Source: Pseudoalteromonas sp049257235 (lineage in GTDB: Bacteria > Pseudomonadota > Gammaproteobacteria > Enterobacterales > Alteromonadaceae). Taken from it: DNA of 64,000 nt. The position numbers were made by a program, and so were the translations under genes. How positions within the stretch are numbered: the first letter of the stretch is position 1; every line of letters starts with the position of its first letter. Positions 55,312-63,491 of this stretch are shown here, piece after piece. The notes beneath the pieces are model-generated. The model did not search any database and had not been told where the DNA came from. It saw only the letters and a list, made by a program, of their open reading frames with translations. The DNA lies in NCBI RefSeq assembly GCF_049257235.1, contig NZ_JBMMUF010000007.1, positions 62,001 to 126,000 on the forward strand, given 5' to 3'.

Positions 55312-56808
55312 TTAGCGAGTTCTTGATGCTGACTCTGCTTTCTTAATTGCTTCATTAATATTCAAAGAAGCGGCCTCTTGACGAGGAGGGTACTTCTGGA
55401 ATGTCTTAACGTGCTCAGTTAATAGTGCAATCGCCGGTTGCATTACCCAACTCTTTCTCATGATCTGATGAAAACCCGTTACACCGTCATAATGCTCCAT
55501 TGGATCTTTTCGTAAATTGAATAATTGAGGCATGGTATGTGTAATCATATCCTCATAGTATCGTCCTCCAGGTTTTGAAGCAAAGTGCATTTTCCATGGG
55601 CCTACTCGCACAGCGGTAAGCTGTGACTCATAGTAATAAAAGAAATGATCACGCGCTGACTTGTCAGTCTTACCACGCCAATAATCGAGATTATTTTCGC
55701 CATCGATATACACGTTGTGAGATTTCTCCATTGCTTTACGGAGGTTTTTCTCACCTAATGCTGCAGCAAGAGTTGGAAACACGTCTTCATGTGAAGAAAT
55801 ACCATTTAGTTTCAAGCCCGTAGGGATTTTACCCGGCCAACGAACCAAAAATGGCACACGTACCCCCCCTTCCCAAGTGGTCATTTTCTCACCTCGGAAC
55901 TTAGTTACCCCCGCATCCGGCCACGAACTTTGCTCTGGACCGTTGTCTGTAGTGTAAATAACAATAGTGTTATCTGCGATTTTTAGCTCATCAAGCTTAT
56001 CTAACAACTGGCCGACATGGCCATCATGCTCAAGTAAACCGCTACCAAACACATCTTCTTCAGAACTGATATGTGTTGCTAAATGACGACTTTCTGGCTT
56101 AAGGCGCGTATATACATGCATACGACTTGGCGCGTGCCAAATAAAGAATGGCTTATTCGCTGCTACTGCACGTTCCATAAAATCCAAGCTGCGAGCTAGC
56201 ACTTCTTCATCAAACGTTTCCATACGCTTACGTGTAAGCGGTCCTGTATCAGTCACGCGACCGTCTGCATAGGATTCTATCACTCCACGAGGACCAAACT
56301 TTTTCTTAAACGCTTTACTCTTAGGGTAATCTTCTTGCTCAGGCTCTTCTGACACATTGAGGTGATATAGATTGCCATAAAATTCATCAAAACCATGACG
56401 GGTTGGTAGATGCTCATCTAGGTCGCCCAAGTGATTTTTACCAAACTGCCCGGTCATATAACCGCGTTCCTTCAAGAATTCAGCAATCGTTGGATCAGCG
56501 TCTTTAATTCCCAACGGGTTTCCGGGTTGACCTACGGTCGTCAGACCCGTTCGAACTGGTAGTTGCCCCATCAAGAAAGCGGCTCGACCAGCTGTACAGC
56601 TCGGCTGCGCATAGTGATCGGTGAATAGTGCACCTTCATTGGCGATGCGATCGATATTTGGTGTGTTATACGTCATTCCATGTGAATAAGCACTCAACGA
56701 TACTTGTGCCACATCATCCACCATGATAGCGAGTATATTGGGGTCATTTTTGGCTTGGACACTTAGGGATAACAAACCTGTGACAATACCTATTAATGTT
56801 AATTTCAT
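55312..56808 (-). CDS. Periplasmic/secreted sulfatase (arylsulfatase type)
   Basis: 498 residues with a Sec signal (MKLTLIGIVTGLLSLSVQA) and GGAGAAG ahead of ATG 56808. Type I sulfatase: DDVAQVSL metal loop near residue 31, the formylglycine site SCTAGR near residue 70 (the C-x-A-x-R variant), KNHLGD near 125 and TDNGPEQSSWP near 290. The Cys must be oxidised by a formylglycine-generating enzyme, and none is in this window. It hydrolyses sulfate esters, probably of algal or animal polysaccharide or aryl sulfates. Downstream partner of a related sulfatase 116 nt away. Confidence 0.9.
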   Translation of the reverse strand: MKLTLIGIVTGLLSLSVQAKNDPNILAIMVDDVAQVSLSAYSHGMTYNTPNIDRIANEGALFTDHYAQPSCTAGRAAFLMGQLPVRTGLTTVGQPGNPLGIKDADPTIAEFLKERGYMTGQFGKNHLGDLDEHLPTRHGFDEFYGNLYHLNVSEEPEQEDYPKSKAFKKKFGPRGVIESYADGRVTDTGPLTRKRMETFDEEVLARSLDFMERAVAANKPFFIWHAPSRMHVYTRLKPESRHLATHISSEEDVFGSGLLEHDGHVGQLLDKLDELKIADNTIVIYTTDNGPEQSSWPDAGVTKFRGEKMTTWEGGVRVPFLVRWPGKIPTGLKLNGISSHEDVFPTLAAALGEKNLRKAMEKSHNVYIDGENNLDYWRGKTDKSARDHFFYYYESQLTAVRVGPWKMHFASKPGGRYYEDMITHTMPQLFNLRKDPMEHYDGVTGFHQIMRKSWVMQPAIALLTEHVKTFQKYPPRQEAASLNINEAIKKAESASRTR

Positions 56809-56924
56809 AACTTCTCCTTGGCCTAGTTATTACAGAGCGAATATTTTTCCATTACATAAAGCTGCCAGATTCACTATACAGAGAAGGCAACCAAATACAC
56901 TTGGCGCCTTACCTAAATGGTTCA

Positions 56925-58451
56925 TTAGCGACTTATCGCTTGGCTATTAATGAATTTACTTACGTCATCAACTTGCAAACTCATGCTTTTTTGAGTTGGT
57001 GGAAATGCTTTAAAAGTTTCAACAAATTTGCCTATTTGAATACCGGCTGGCCCCAAAATCCAACTGCGATTCTCAGCCCACTCGTCATAACCACGCGCTT
57101 CAGTGAAACGCTCGAACGGGTCAAGTTTAAGATTGATTATGTAAGGAGAAGTGAGTGACTGTTGTGTCGCACGAAACCAATGCTCTTGCTCTTTAAAGAG
57201 TAACTTCCAATCACCATATCGCAGGCCATGAAATGTTGCTTCGGTAAAGTAGTAGAAATCTTTACGCTTGGTTTTACCATTATTGAGTAGCAGATCACTT
57301 TGGTCGTAGCCGTCAAGATGCACTTTGTATTTACGACCATTAATTTCTTTACCCTCGCGCAGTTCTTTCTTGATGTCTTTTTCACCCACCCAAGACATGA
57401 GTGTAGGCACCCAATCTTCCATGGTCATAAATTCTCCCGTACTTACGTCAGCGGGAATTTTACCTGGCCACTTAACAACGAGAGGAACACGGAAGCCACC
57501 TTCCCATCCGCCTACACCTTTTTCTCCATGGAAGGGTTGATTACCGCCATCTGGCCAAGAGTTTGAAGCTGCACCGTTGTCCGTTGAAAACATAACGATG
57601 GTATTGCCAGCTACCTTTAACTCGTCAAGTAAATTGAGTAGTTCGCCAACATCATCGTCCAATTCCATCATGCCGTCCGCATATATACCATAGCCACTAC
57701 GACCTTCATAATACTCGTTTAGGTTAGTGCGATAGTGCATGCGCGTCATGTTGTGCCACACGAAAAAAGGCTTGTCAGCTTTAACCGCATCACGAATAAA
57801 ACGCTTTGATTCTTTAAGTACTTCTTCATCAATATTGCGTTGGCGCTCTTGACCCCACGCGCCTAGATCTTTGATGCTTTGTTTACCATTGCCTAGTGCC
57901 TTGGAATGTATCACCCCACGCAAGGCGGTTAACCCTACTTTATCTCGGCGAGTGGTATCTTTTGGATAGTCATATTGCTCAGTATATTCACCGGCATTTA
58001 GGTGATAGAGAATACCGTAAAACTCGTCGAAGCCATGATTAGTAGGAAGGTGTTCATCGCGGTCACCTAAGTGATTTTTACCAAATTGCCCTGTTGTATA
58101 ACCTTGGGCTTTGAGCATGGTTGCTAGGGTGGGATCAGACTCTTTAATCCCTTCTTTCGCTCCCGGTAGACCAACAGTACTAAGCCCTGTACGAATCGGG
58201 TATTGACCAGTGATAAATGCAGCCCGTCCTGCTGTGCAAGAAGCTTGTGCATAATGATCCATAAACATCATGCCATCATTGGCGATACGATCAATGTTGG
58301 GGGTGGTCCCTCCCATCATACCTCGGTGATAGGCGCTAATATTCCACATGCCCACATCATCTCCCCAAATAACCAATACATTGGGCTTTTCTGCGGCTAA
58401 GGTTGGGACACAGAGCACGACGCTTAATACAAAGACGAGTGTTTTAAACAT
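56925..58451 (-). CDS. Second periplasmic/secreted sulfatase
   Basis: 508 residues from ATG 58451 (signal peptide MFKTLVFVLSVVLCVPTLA; AAGGAAAG upstream); a GTG at 58517 would add a hydrophobic stretch ahead of the signal and is unlikely. Shares SCTAGRAAFITGQYPIRTGL near residue 70 (formylglycine Cys), KNHLGDRDEHLPTNHGFDEFYG near 125, STDNGAASNSWPDGG near 270. About 40% identical by eye with the downstream sulfatase, so the pair probably arose by tandem duplication and may act on related esters. Confidence 0.9.
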   Translation of the reverse strand: MFKTLVFVLSVVLCVPTLAAEKPNVLVIWGDDVGMWNISAYHRGMMGGTTPNIDRIANDGMMFMDHYAQASCTAGRAAFITGQYPIRTGLSTVGLPGAKEGIKESDPTLATMLKAQGYTTGQFGKNHLGDRDEHLPTNHGFDEFYGILYHLNAGEYTEQYDYPKDTTRRDKVGLTALRGVIHSKALGNGKQSIKDLGAWGQERQRNIDEEVLKESKRFIRDAVKADKPFFVWHNMTRMHYRTNLNEYYEGRSGYGIYADGMMELDDDVGELLNLLDELKVAGNTIVMFSTDNGAASNSWPDGGNQPFHGEKGVGGWEGGFRVPLVVKWPGKIPADVSTGEFMTMEDWVPTLMSWVGEKDIKKELREGKEINGRKYKVHLDGYDQSDLLLNNGKTKRKDFYYFTEATFHGLRYGDWKLLFKEQEHWFRATQQSLTSPYIINLKLDPFERFTEARGYDEWAENRSWILGPAGIQIGKFVETFKAFPPTQKSMSLQVDDVSKFINSQAISR

Positions 58452-58629
58452 AGTTCTTTCCTTGAGTTTTAATATTTCCATGGGTAGGTATAGTAGAAAT
58501 ATGTTCAAAAAGCACACACTTTGTATCTATTTTAGGTTCTTGTAGGGTTTACTTATTCTTCTTTTGTGCTTGTCAGTTGCACGTTCCACTCGGGAGGCCA
58601 AGATACACTGTGTTGCACGTGTGGTGATA

Positions 58630-58700
58630 TTACAAGCAAACCCGAGCACATCTAAATAGATGTACTCATTGGGCTCGGTCACTCATTAAGTGACTTGTAA
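58630..58700. repeat. Structured 71-bp inverted-repeat element (three-way junction)
   Basis: TTACAAG (58630-58636) pairs with CTTGTAA (58694-58700). Inside, CCGAGC/GCTCGG (58642-58647, 58673-58678) encloses ACATCTA/TAGATGT, and TCACT/AGTGA (58679-58683, 58689-58693) forms a second arm. It lies in the 312-bp gene-free region 58452-58763. It lacks tRNA landmarks. It may be a repetitive extragenic element or an RNA structure in the 5' leader of the sulfatase genes. Confidence 0.55.
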
Positions 58701-58763
58701 ACAAAATTGTAAGCATCAAATATACATTCACCTTGAATTATTCCAAGGAGATAATAACCTGAC

Positions 58764-59402
58764 TTACTGCCTGAGTAGCTGCCACGCGGCGTTGTAAGCA
58801 GGATGGCAATTTTTAATACCCTCTGTGACTAATTTATTGCTGAGTAACTGAAGATGATAATAATCACCATACAGCTCGTGCATGTGTTCATGGGATATTG
58901 ATTGCGGGGTGCTATCAGGCTCTGGCTGCGGATATTCAACCGTAACCACAAATTGCTCTGCCTTGGGGCACAAATTAACGAGTTTTTGAGCATATTCCAA
59001 ACGCATTGCATAGGGCAGTGCCACAAGGGCTGCGCGATCGTATACACAATGAATTTCACCTATCTGGTGTTGTTCAAGCATAAAAATGTCACCCACGAAA
59101 ACAGTCAAATTGCCGTAACTATAGCAAGTGTGAGAGTGTGACTCTCTCACCGTAGGTTCCACACCCAACATGCTAAACAATGCGTTGATCGCTTGCTCAC
59201 TGAGTTCTACACCGACTACTTTATAGCCTTGATCAAGGAGCCATATCATGTCGATGCTTTTTCCACACAAAGGCACAAACACTGTGTGCTGCTTGGCCAC
59301 GCCCAAACGTGCAAAGTGGGCTACGAGGTTCGCATTGGGCTGAGCTTGGTCAAAGCCAATATCGCCACTTTGCCAACGCGTAAGCCAATATTTTGCTTCC
59401 AT
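58764..59402 (-). CDS. tpm: Thiopurine S-methyltransferase-like enzyme
   Basis: 212 residues, the TPMT family length. Opening MEAKYWLTRWQSGDIGFDQAQPNANL is the family N-terminus; FVPLCGKSIDMIWLLDQGYKVVGVELSEQA near residue 40 is the SAM site (motif I with the acidic Glu), and YDRAALVALPYAMRLEYA near 120 is conserved. Bacterial members detoxify tellurite, selenium or thiopurines by S-adenosylmethionine methylation. It is cytoplasmic and monocistronic. Confidence 0.9.
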   Translation of the reverse strand: MEAKYWLTRWQSGDIGFDQAQPNANLVAHFARLGVAKQHTVFVPLCGKSIDMIWLLDQGYKVVGVELSEQAINALFSMLGVEPTVRESHSHTCYSYGNLTVFVGDIFMLEQHQIGEIHCVYDRAALVALPYAMRLEYAQKLVNLCPKAEQFVVTVEYPQPEPDSTPQSISHEHMHELYGDYYHLQLLSNKLVTEGIKNCHPAYNAAWQLLRQ

Positions 59403-59554
59403 GGAAATTCCCTAAAAATGAAGTTGCTTGTATCACCCAGATTTTGACCAACATTATACGCTGAATTTGAGGCAAACGGCACAGGTTACAATTCACAACC
59501 GAGGAGTTGAGAGCGGGTAGCCGCGTGTAGACTTTTGCATTATATTGATAACCT

Positions 59555-60142
59555 ATGAATTACCTTGCTCACCTTTATTTGTCGCAATCGACCAGTGACT
59601 CACACTTTGGCAATTTGCTGGGCGATTTTCGCCGTGGCGTCAATAAAACGGATTTAGCTCCCGCTGTACTGCGTGGTCTTGAAAACCACTTGTTAGTGGA
59701 TAAGTTTACCGACCATCATCAATTGGTGAAAAATGCCAAACAGCTCTTTAGTGAGCAAAGAAGACGATTTGCCGGCGTCGCCATTGATGTTGCCTTTGAT
59801 CACTTCTTGATCCGTCATTGGCATACATTCACCCCCCAATCATTCAGTGATTTTCGCCAGCACAGTTACGCTTTATTAAACAGACGAGTCGATAAGATGC
59901 CACCGAAAATGCAAAGCGTGGTCACACGCATGTGCGAGGAGGATTGGTTCGCCACCTATGCATCGCTCGATGGCATAGATTTAGCCCTTAACAATATTGC
60001 CAAGCGCATTCGCTTTGAAAACACGTTTCATGGTGCAGCACATGATATTGCTGTGCATTATGCTGAATTTGAAGAGATATTTTTGGCGTTTTTCCCACAA
60101 CTTCAGGCTCATGTGCATACACATAATATTGAGGGGAAATAA
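59555..60142 (+). CDS. acpH: ACP phosphodiesterase (AcpH)
   Basis: 195 residues. N-terminus MNYLAHLYLSQSTSDSHFGNLLGDFRRGV, the HD-type His-x-x-His/Asp set (H6, D24) and DHFLIRHWHTF near 88 are those of AcpH, which removes the 4'-phosphopantetheine from acyl carrier protein. Family length is matched. ATG 59555 is the natural start. It is isolated from fatty-acid genes. Confidence 0.9.
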   Translation: MNYLAHLYLSQSTSDSHFGNLLGDFRRGVNKTDLAPAVLRGLENHLLVDKFTDHHQLVKNAKQLFSEQRRRFAGVAIDVAFDHFLIRHWHTFTPQSFSDFRQHSYALLNRRVDKMPPKMQSVVTRMCEEDWFATYASLDGIDLALNNIAKRIRFENTFHGAAHDIAVHYAEFEEIFLAFFPQLQAHVHTHNIEGK

Positions 60143-60212
60143 GTTGGACGAGTATATAGAAAAATATGTTTTGCGTGTGTGTCAACGCGATGAGAAAGGT
60201 GTATAAAACAAA

Positions 60213-60240
60213 AAGGTGAAGCATGAGCTTCACCTTATCA
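60213..60240. terminator. Terminator of the cold-shock gene
   Basis: Perfect AAGGTGAAGC / GCTTCACCTT (60213-60222, 60227-60236), loop ATGA, with a U-rich tract on the minus strand downstream of the cold-shock gene. It could also serve acpH on the plus strand. Confidence 0.85.
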
Positions 60241-60264
60241 GTCTATATGGACTGGATGCGACAA

Positions 60265-60477
60265 TTAAGCAGCTGTCACGTCTGAAGCTTGTGGGCCTTT
60301 AGCACCTTGCTCTACGTTGAACTCAACGCTTTGACCTTCCTGAAGAGTGCGGAAACCGCCTTCAGAAACGATAGCACGGAAGTGTACGAATACATCTTTG
60401 CTGCCGTCAGTAGGAGTAATAAAACCAAAGCCTTTTGCTTCATCGAACCATTTAACTGTACCAGTTGTTTTAGACAT
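60265..60477 (-). CDS. Cold-shock-domain protein (CspA family)
   Basis: 70 residues from ATG 60477, the canonical MSKTTGTVKWFDEAKGFGFI start; the longer frame upstream is not part of the fold. RNP1 KGFGFITP and RNP2 DVFVHF are both intact. The protein binds single-stranded RNA/DNA and melts mRNA structure. The upstream leader is long and gene-free, as is usual for cold-induced csp genes, but cold induction is inferred. Confidence 0.93.
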   Translation of the reverse strand: MSKTTGTVKWFDEAKGFGFITPTDGSKDVFVHFRAIVSEGGFRTLQEGQSVEFNVEQGAKGPQASDVTAA

Positions 60478-60755
60478 AAGTGTCTCCAAATAAAAAAATT
60501 TCACTATGTTGCGAACGCAACGATCTTGCCGAACTAAGAACTATTTAACACGAGAGGCTTGCTTTAATTCGGGGTGGAACACTTACTGGATAGAACACAC
60601 GAAGAACTGAAGTACAAAGCTAATTTCGAATCTGGGTAGAACTCATCAGACGGGGCTATCCTAACACAGGCATCGTTATTCACCTAACAATATGTATAAA
60701 ATTGTGCAAAAAAAGTACAAAAGCCGCAATATCACTGATTGCGGCTATGCAATAC
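60478..60755. other. Leader and promoter region of the cold-shock gene
   Basis: No protein gene. It contains the probable promoter and a leader of the csp transcript (minus strand), and at its right end the terminator of the glutamate-synthase-like gene. I could not place a convincing CSE cold-shock box. Confidence 0.5.
60722..60748 (-). terminator. Terminator of the CDGSH-glutamate synthase gene
   Basis: AGCCGCAAT / ATTGCGGCT (60722-60730, 60738-60746) with a 7-nt loop, followed on the minus strand by TTTGTAC and a seven-U run. Confidence 0.88.
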
Positions 60756-62300
60756 CTATCCCTGTGGGGGTAATAAGCCACTGAATTTTATACCACTTAA
60801 CAATGCCATCTCTCGATGCCACGTTGCCAAATCATTATGACTGAACTGCTTGAGTGCATCGTGGCCACATGCGCGCGCCATCACTTGCATAAGCTCAACC
60901 GAGGCATTAAAGAAATTACATAACTGCTGTGCAGATACATCAACATTGAGACGCGCACGCAACTCAGGCTTTTGCGTGGCAATACCTGCCGGACAATTAT
61001 TAGAGTTACACATACGCGCACCAACACAGCCAATTGCCTGCATAGCACTATTAGACAATGCCACACCATCTGCGCCCAAAGCCATGGCTTTGACAAAATC
61101 AATCGGCACGCGTAACCCACCGGTGATAATTAACGTGACCTCGCCGCTTTTGCCTTGTTCATCAAGGTAGCGTCGTGCGCGTGCCAAAGCTGGGATGGTG
61201 GGAACGCTAATATGATCTCGAAACATCTCTGGTGCCGCGCCAGTGCCGCCACCTCGGCCATCCAATATGATGTAGTCGGCACTGGCATCAAGTGCAAATT
61301 GAATATCTTGTTCGATGTGATTGGCACTGAGTTTAAAACCAATGGGAATGCCGCCAGTAACTTCACGGACACGATCAGCAAAGCGTTTAAAGTCTTCTGC
61401 TGTATGTAATTCTTTAAACGTGGGCGGTGAAATAGCGGACTGCCCCTCTGGGATCCCTCGAACTTGTGAGATCTTGCCTATGTTTTTAGTCCCGGGTAAA
61501 TGCCCACCCGTGCCTGTTTTAGCACCTTGCCCACCTTTAAAATGAAAAGCCTGGACGTGTTTTAGTTTGTCTTCATCATAACCAAACTGCGCACTTGCAA
61601 GCTCATAAAAGTAATGGCTGTTAGCCTGTTGCTCTTCAGGCAACATGCCCCCTTCACCCGAGCAAATACCAGTACCTGCTAACTGTGCGCCTTTTGACAG
61701 TGCCAGTTTGGCTTCTTCTGACAAAGCACCAAAACTCATATCCGAGACAAACAAGGGGATTTTTAATGTGAGCGGCTTCTTCGCTTTTGGACCGATCACT
61801 AATTCAGTTGCGACAGGAACATCTTCCATTAATGGCTGTGTCGCCATTTGCGCGGTCATTATTTGAATATCATCCCACTGCGGTAAGGTATATCTGGGTA
61901 CCCCCATTGACGTCATGGGCCCATGGTGCCCCATGTTTGTAAGCCCCTCCTTCGCTAATTGATGAATAAACTCAACTGTTGGCTCTTCCTTGGTTGCTTT
62001 GGCTGATGGTGAATCGTGCTGCTTCACTATTAATTCAGGGCCTTCGTGCCCAACCGCCGCATTATCAAACTGTTTATGAGTACCGTCACAAAATGGCGCA
62101 TTGCTGGTGTGCTTACACTGGCATAAAAATGCATCCCCTGTTTGCTCGGCTGTAAACGCTTTGGGTTTAAATTCAGTGCCAGCATGAGAACCATCACAAA
62201 ATGGTTGGTTATTAGAGCGACCACAGGCGCAAAAATAGTATTGTTGCCCTTGGGTTAACGTAACTTTGGCTGGTTTGTTGTTCGCGATTATTGGTTTCAT
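60756..62300 (-). CDS. Glutamate-synthase-like FMN protein with N-terminal CDGSH Fe-S domains
   Basis: 514 residues. Residues 1-75 hold two CDGSH [2Fe-2S] motifs (CACGRSNNQPFCDGSH, then CQCKHTSNAPFCDGTH), and the rest is the GltS/GltB2-type FMN barrel: LFVSDMSFGALSEEAKLALSKGA near 190, KGGQGAKTGTGGHLPG near 255, VRGIPEGQSAISPP near 280, ILDGRGGGTGAAPE near 345, and ARMCNSNNCPAGIATQ near 430 (three Cys for a 3Fe-4S cluster). Stand-alone GltB2 proteins lack the amidotransferase domain, so ammonia or another donor is implied. It is not a normal glutamate synthase large subunit. Function uncertain. Confidence 0.88.
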   Translation of the reverse strand: MKPIIANNKPAKVTLTQGQQYYFCACGRSNNQPFCDGSHAGTEFKPKAFTAEQTGDAFLCQCKHTSNAPFCDGTHKQFDNAAVGHEGPELIVKQHDSPSAKATKEEPTVEFIHQLAKEGLTNMGHHGPMTSMGVPRYTLPQWDDIQIMTAQMATQPLMEDVPVATELVIGPKAKKPLTLKIPLFVSDMSFGALSEEAKLALSKGAQLAGTGICSGEGGMLPEEQQANSHYFYELASAQFGYDEDKLKHVQAFHFKGGQGAKTGTGGHLPGTKNIGKISQVRGIPEGQSAISPPTFKELHTAEDFKRFADRVREVTGGIPIGFKLSANHIEQDIQFALDASADYIILDGRGGGTGAAPEMFRDHISVPTIPALARARRYLDEQGKSGEVTLIITGGLRVPIDFVKAMALGADGVALSNSAMQAIGCVGARMCNSNNCPAGIATQKPELRARLNVDVSAQQLCNFFNASVELMQVMARACGHDALKQFSHNDLATWHREMALLSGIKFSGLLPPQG

Positions 62301-62552
62301 ATAAGCACCTTGATTGTTTTTATGTACGCATAAGATCGGCCAGATGAAGTGCGTGGCAAGGACTGAGTATAGCCTTTAAGCAAAAACCCACCGGACCGAT
62401 TAAGGAAGCATTGACATGATTAAGGCACAGAGGCAAATAGATGGAAATTTATGAAACTTGAGAGGTTTGCGACGCTGTATTGCAAAAGTAATTACAGACG
62501 TAGCCATAAAAAAATGCACATCACGCTATTTATGGCAGCTAATTGCTAAGGC

Positions 62553-62578
62553 AAAGTGCCTGATCGGGCACTTTTTAC
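62553..62578 (+). terminator. Plus-strand intrinsic terminator without an upstream gene
   Basis: AAAGTGCC / GGCACTTT (62553-62560, 62567-62574) with a 6-nt loop, then TTACATTT. The U run is on the plus strand only, but the gene to the left (62300 and below) is on the minus strand. The hairpin may end a small RNA in 62301-62578, or act weakly for the vanX-like gene. Confidence 0.5.
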
Positions 62579-62597
62579 ATTTAGATGTGGCGCAGTA

Positions 62598-63263
62598 TCA
62601 CTTAACCACAAAGTCAAAGTACGTATTTGGATAGGGCTGAGGCGTCAGCGAAAAATGCCACCACTCCATGGGATAAGGGGCAAACCCCTGTGCCATCATA
62701 AGCGCTTTTAGCGTATATCTGTTTTTCCTTTGTTCATCGCTGATACGAGGATCGTCAGTATTTGACAAGGTATCAAACATATCAAACGCAGAACCCATAT
62801 CCAATTCTTTGCCTGTATGAGTATCAACCAAGGTCAAATCCACTGTAGCACCGCGACTGTGGCCAGACTTTGCAGCGATATAGTCACCGAGTAACTCATC
62901 TTTACCTAAGTTGGGATAATAGTCTGCTTTAGTTTTAGTGTCTGTTTCATCATTGACCCAGCGCACAAAATGGTCCACCGCTCGCTGCGGGCGATAACAG
63001 TCAAACACCTTAAGAGTGTAACCTTGCTGTTTTGCGCTCTTTTGTACAAGGGCCAGCGCCTGTGCTGCCTTTTTATGTAATATGCACTTAGGGGCTTGAT
63101 AACCATCAACCCTCGTCCCAACAAAATTATTATCACCAAAATAACGAATATCCTGTTGTATGTCTTGGGAATAGGCATCAATGGCTACAAACTCCTGTTG
63201 TATATTGATGTCTTTCGGCGCGAAAACCATCGCCATTAAAACAAGGCTGTAACTTACACTCAT
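62598..63263 (-). CDS. Exported D-alanyl-D-alanine dipeptidase (VanX/DdpX family)
   Basis: 221 residues from ATG 63263 (AAGGAG six nt upstream). A short signal-like segment MSVSYSLVLMAMVFA is followed by the mature enzyme: YRPQRAVDHFVRW near residue 95, the zinc motif SGHSRGATVDLTLVD (SxHxxGxAxD) near 135, and EWWHF near 200 with the catalytic Glu and third zinc ligand His. It cuts D-Ala-D-Ala in the periplasm, for cell-wall recycling. No vanH/vanA genes are near, so resistance is not indicated. Confidence 0.9.
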   Translation of the reverse strand: MSVSYSLVLMAMVFAPKDINIQQEFVAIDAYSQDIQQDIRYFGDNNFVGTRVDGYQAPKCILHKKAAQALALVQKSAKQQGYTLKVFDCYRPQRAVDHFVRWVNDETDTKTKADYYPNLGKDELLGDYIAAKSGHSRGATVDLTLVDTHTGKELDMGSAFDMFDTLSNTDDPRISDEQRKNRYTLKALMMAQGFAPYPMEWWHFSLTPQPYPNTYFDFVVK

Positions 63264-63447
63264 TGGCACTCCTTTTTGATCTTAAATTACCGCCACTTGC
63301 CCATCACATCAACGATGCCAAGTTGCAGCATATTAATTCTCTCGTTGCTCTGTTAACCCCCTTTACACTGACAGGTATTTCATGTGTTGGCAATGCTCAC
63401 CTGAGGGCATGGAGCAGTACTTGTGCTCTTTTATTACACACATAAAA

Positions 63448-63472
63448 AAAGGGCTCTTACGAGCCCTTTAGG
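63448..63472 (-). terminator. Terminator of the GlyGly-CTERM gene at the right edge
   Basis: AAAGGGCTC / GAGCCCTTT (63448-63456, 63461-63469), TTAC loop, with a seven-U run on the minus strand, 20 nt after the stop. Confidence 0.9.
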
Positions 63473-63491
63473 TTTCTATGAATGTTAGTGC

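Noticed and set aside
58630..58700. tRNA reading of the structured element (7-bp outer stem)
   Set aside because: No T-arm consensus, no anticodon-like arm of the right length and no CCA end.
60144..60206. A 20-codon TTG-started frame right after acpH with GAGGGG ahead of it
   Set aside because: Too short, no family, rare start codon and no comparative support; probably chance behind acpH.
62598..63263. Vancomycin-resistance role for the VanX-like enzyme
   Set aside because: No vanH/vanA/vanRS genes nearby and the organism appears Gram-negative; a cell-wall recycling role is likelier.
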